Below are positions 62,650-64,000 of a stretch of 64,000 nt of DNA, piece by piece. A program made the translations under genes and the position numbers. The notes below the pieces were generated by a model. It worked only from the letters and a program-made list of their open reading frames with translations, was not told the origin of the DNA and did not search any database. This DNA is from Tetrahymena elliotti 4EA (lineage: Eukaryota; Ciliophora; Oligohymenophorea; Hymenostomatida; Tetrahymenidae), in NCBI GenBank assembly GCA_000231825.2, contig JH720299.1, positions 1,683,848 through 1,747,847 of the forward strand. Direction: 5' to 3'. How positions within the stretch are numbered: position 1 is the stretch's first letter; each line of letters opens with the position of its first letter.

Positions 62650-64000
62650 TCAAGGCATTTAGTTTTCTAATGTTTTCTTTTGAAAATTAAACCAAACAAA
62701 GACAATATCTTTAATTTTATCATATTCTCTATCCTTATCTTATTATGGAAGATTGTATTCATTTTTCATTGAGTATATTTTGTATTTAAGTGAATCTTGG
62801 ATGAAGTCAATACGGAGTGATCCAAATGCTTTTTACCATTTGAGCTGTATCTCAATAGTTAAGTTATCATACTTAAATTCAAAATTTATAAAGAATTCAT
62901 CTGATCTGTTAGCATAATCATTAAGCTCTCTCATTAATTCTTTCTTAATGGTCTCACTATTAGGATTAAGGTTTGCTTTTGCATCACATGCATTTTAAAT
63001 GTAGAGAATAGCATCTTATAATTACTTTTAATTTATATTTAATTGTGTATTTTAATATCTATTTAAATCTTCATAACTATTACTTAGATTCATCTATTCA
63101 GGATTATTGTATCCTATATTTTCATTATAAATTTATGGTTATATTTATTATTCTTTGATAATTTAATGCTAATTTTGAAACTACTAAGCCTAGGGCTGTT
63201 GTTGTTTCTGGTATTACTGCATTTGTAATTATTGCTATTAATATTAAGAATTTTATTGGTAATAAATATTACTATTCTCTTATTTGTTAGAGATAAGATG
63301 AGGAGGTGGATTTTTGGGATGACTTTAGGTATTAGCTTGTATTTAAGATGGGGTGTGTCCACCTACTTATTGCTACTATTAAGGAGGAGTATATTAATTG
63401 CTTGAAGATAAATGATTAGAATTTTATAGATTATTAGTTATAGGTCCAATATTTTATTATTTATTTTATACGGACTGTTAATGCTATTATTGTTGAGGAT
63501 TTACTTGCTGCTATCCTTATTACTAATGGCTTACACTATTCTATTGGTTTACTCCTTGAATTTACTATCCTAATATGGGTCCTATCTATCCTTAGTGAGG
63601 AGAAATCTACTGCTATGACTAAGATTTCTGCTATGTATTTTAGCCTACTTACACCTTCATATTTTAATTCATTTAGTTATTTGCTTAATTTGGCATTAAT
63701 TCCTACCTCTATTATTGCATTCCTATTTAGGGTTTTTATAACTAGCTGCCATTATTCACATACTATTAATGTTGTTGTTATTGCTATTGTGTCATTTCTA
63801 TTTATTATTATTTTTGTCTAGGATCTTGTTATTAAGTCATATTAAGATTAGGTGATATATTCTATTGCTTTATTTGTTGGGCTTAATATCCTTGTTGCTA
63901 GATTGGGTTAGTTGGTTGGTTTACTTATTACTGAGGAATTCCTCTCTATATCTAATTGCTTTACATTACTCCTTGCTAAATTTAATTTCCCTATGCACTG
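62650..64000 (-). CDS. Gln-rich protein with a compact C-terminal domain, 5' end beyond window
   Basis: 450 codons are visible without interruption, ending at TGA 62650-62652. The N-terminal ~310 visible residues are very rich in Gln (CAA, TAA and TAG all used), with Asn, Ser and Pro. They contain runs such as MTQQQQQQHQQ, typical of low-complexity activation or phase-separating regions. The last ~125 residues differ completely: charged and aromatic, predicted folded (AILYIQNACDAKANLNPNSE, then RSDEFFINFEFKYDNL, IDFIQDSLKYKIYSMKNEY, IVFVWFNFQKKTLE). I do not recognise this C-terminal domain. The composition recalls transcriptional co-regulators such as Mediator subunits, but that is only a guess. 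No intron was seen in the visible part. The protein starts beyond the right edge. Confidence 0.8.

Noticed and set aside
63914..63923. A chromosome-breakage-sequence-like TAAACCAACC core on the minus strand
   Set aside because: Only the first ten of the fifteen Tetrahymena Cbs bases match (about 11/15 overall), and it lies inside Gln/Pro/Asn codons of the Gln-rich gene.

Overview
The window is eukaryotic nuclear DNA from a ciliate, almost certainly Tetrahymena or a close relative. TAA and TAG are read as glutamine in every gene I could model and only TGA stops translation. Introns are short, AT-rich GT...AG introns, intergenic DNA is extremely AT-rich, and one gene is an unmistakable ribosomal protein L11 (uL5) with a ciliate exon structure. 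A 100-base run of N marks it as a draft scaffold. I saw no telomere repeats and no full chromosome-breakage sequence.

Layout, left to right. At 1-767 (-) is the 5' part of a P-loop NTPase-like gene running off the left edge. At 1835-6218 (-) is a 1287-codon unknown protein with one internal in-frame TGA. At 7530-11500 (-) is a protein kinase fused to tetratricopeptide repeats. At 12059-15972 (-) is a truncated copy of the next gene, ending at the gap (15973-16072). At 16392-23153 (-) is a 1902-residue membrane protein with an LVIVD-type beta-propeller ectodomain. A 4184-bp block, identical by eye, lies on both sides of the gap. At 25142-28314 (-) is an unknown 976-residue protein. At 29490-32782 (-) is a UvrD/Rep-type helicase whose first ten residues look like a PCNA-binding motif.

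A 3.7-kb divergent spacer with a minisatellite and two doubtful coding fragments follows. At 36447-40023 (+) is an unknown multi-exon gene whose 3' half I cannot fully splice. At 42059-43809 (+) is RPL11. At 45006-48801 (-) is a complete MMS19 homologue (8 exons, 1051 residues). At 49339-49844 (-) is the 3' part of a small basic-protein gene. At 50240-51670 (+) is an intronless jacalin-like/F-box/FBA protein. At 52714-61315 (+) is a 2392-residue Asn/Gln/Ser-rich protein with leucine-rich repeats (10 exons). At 62650-64000 (-) is the 3' part of a Gln-rich protein continuing past the right edge.

The genes do not form an operon or an obvious functional cluster, as expected for a ciliate macronuclear chromosome. 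Loose themes are genome maintenance (helicase; MMS19, which delivers Fe-S clusters to DNA-repair enzymes) and large low-complexity ciliate-specific proteins. Exon phases were checked by hand: for the eight fully modelled multi-exon genes the summed exon lengths are multiples of three, which supports the models. Products without a recognised domain are left unnamed. I found no convincing new multi-gene system; the observations most worth checking are the duplicated block, the internal TGA, the helicase N-terminus and the lectin/F-box fusion.
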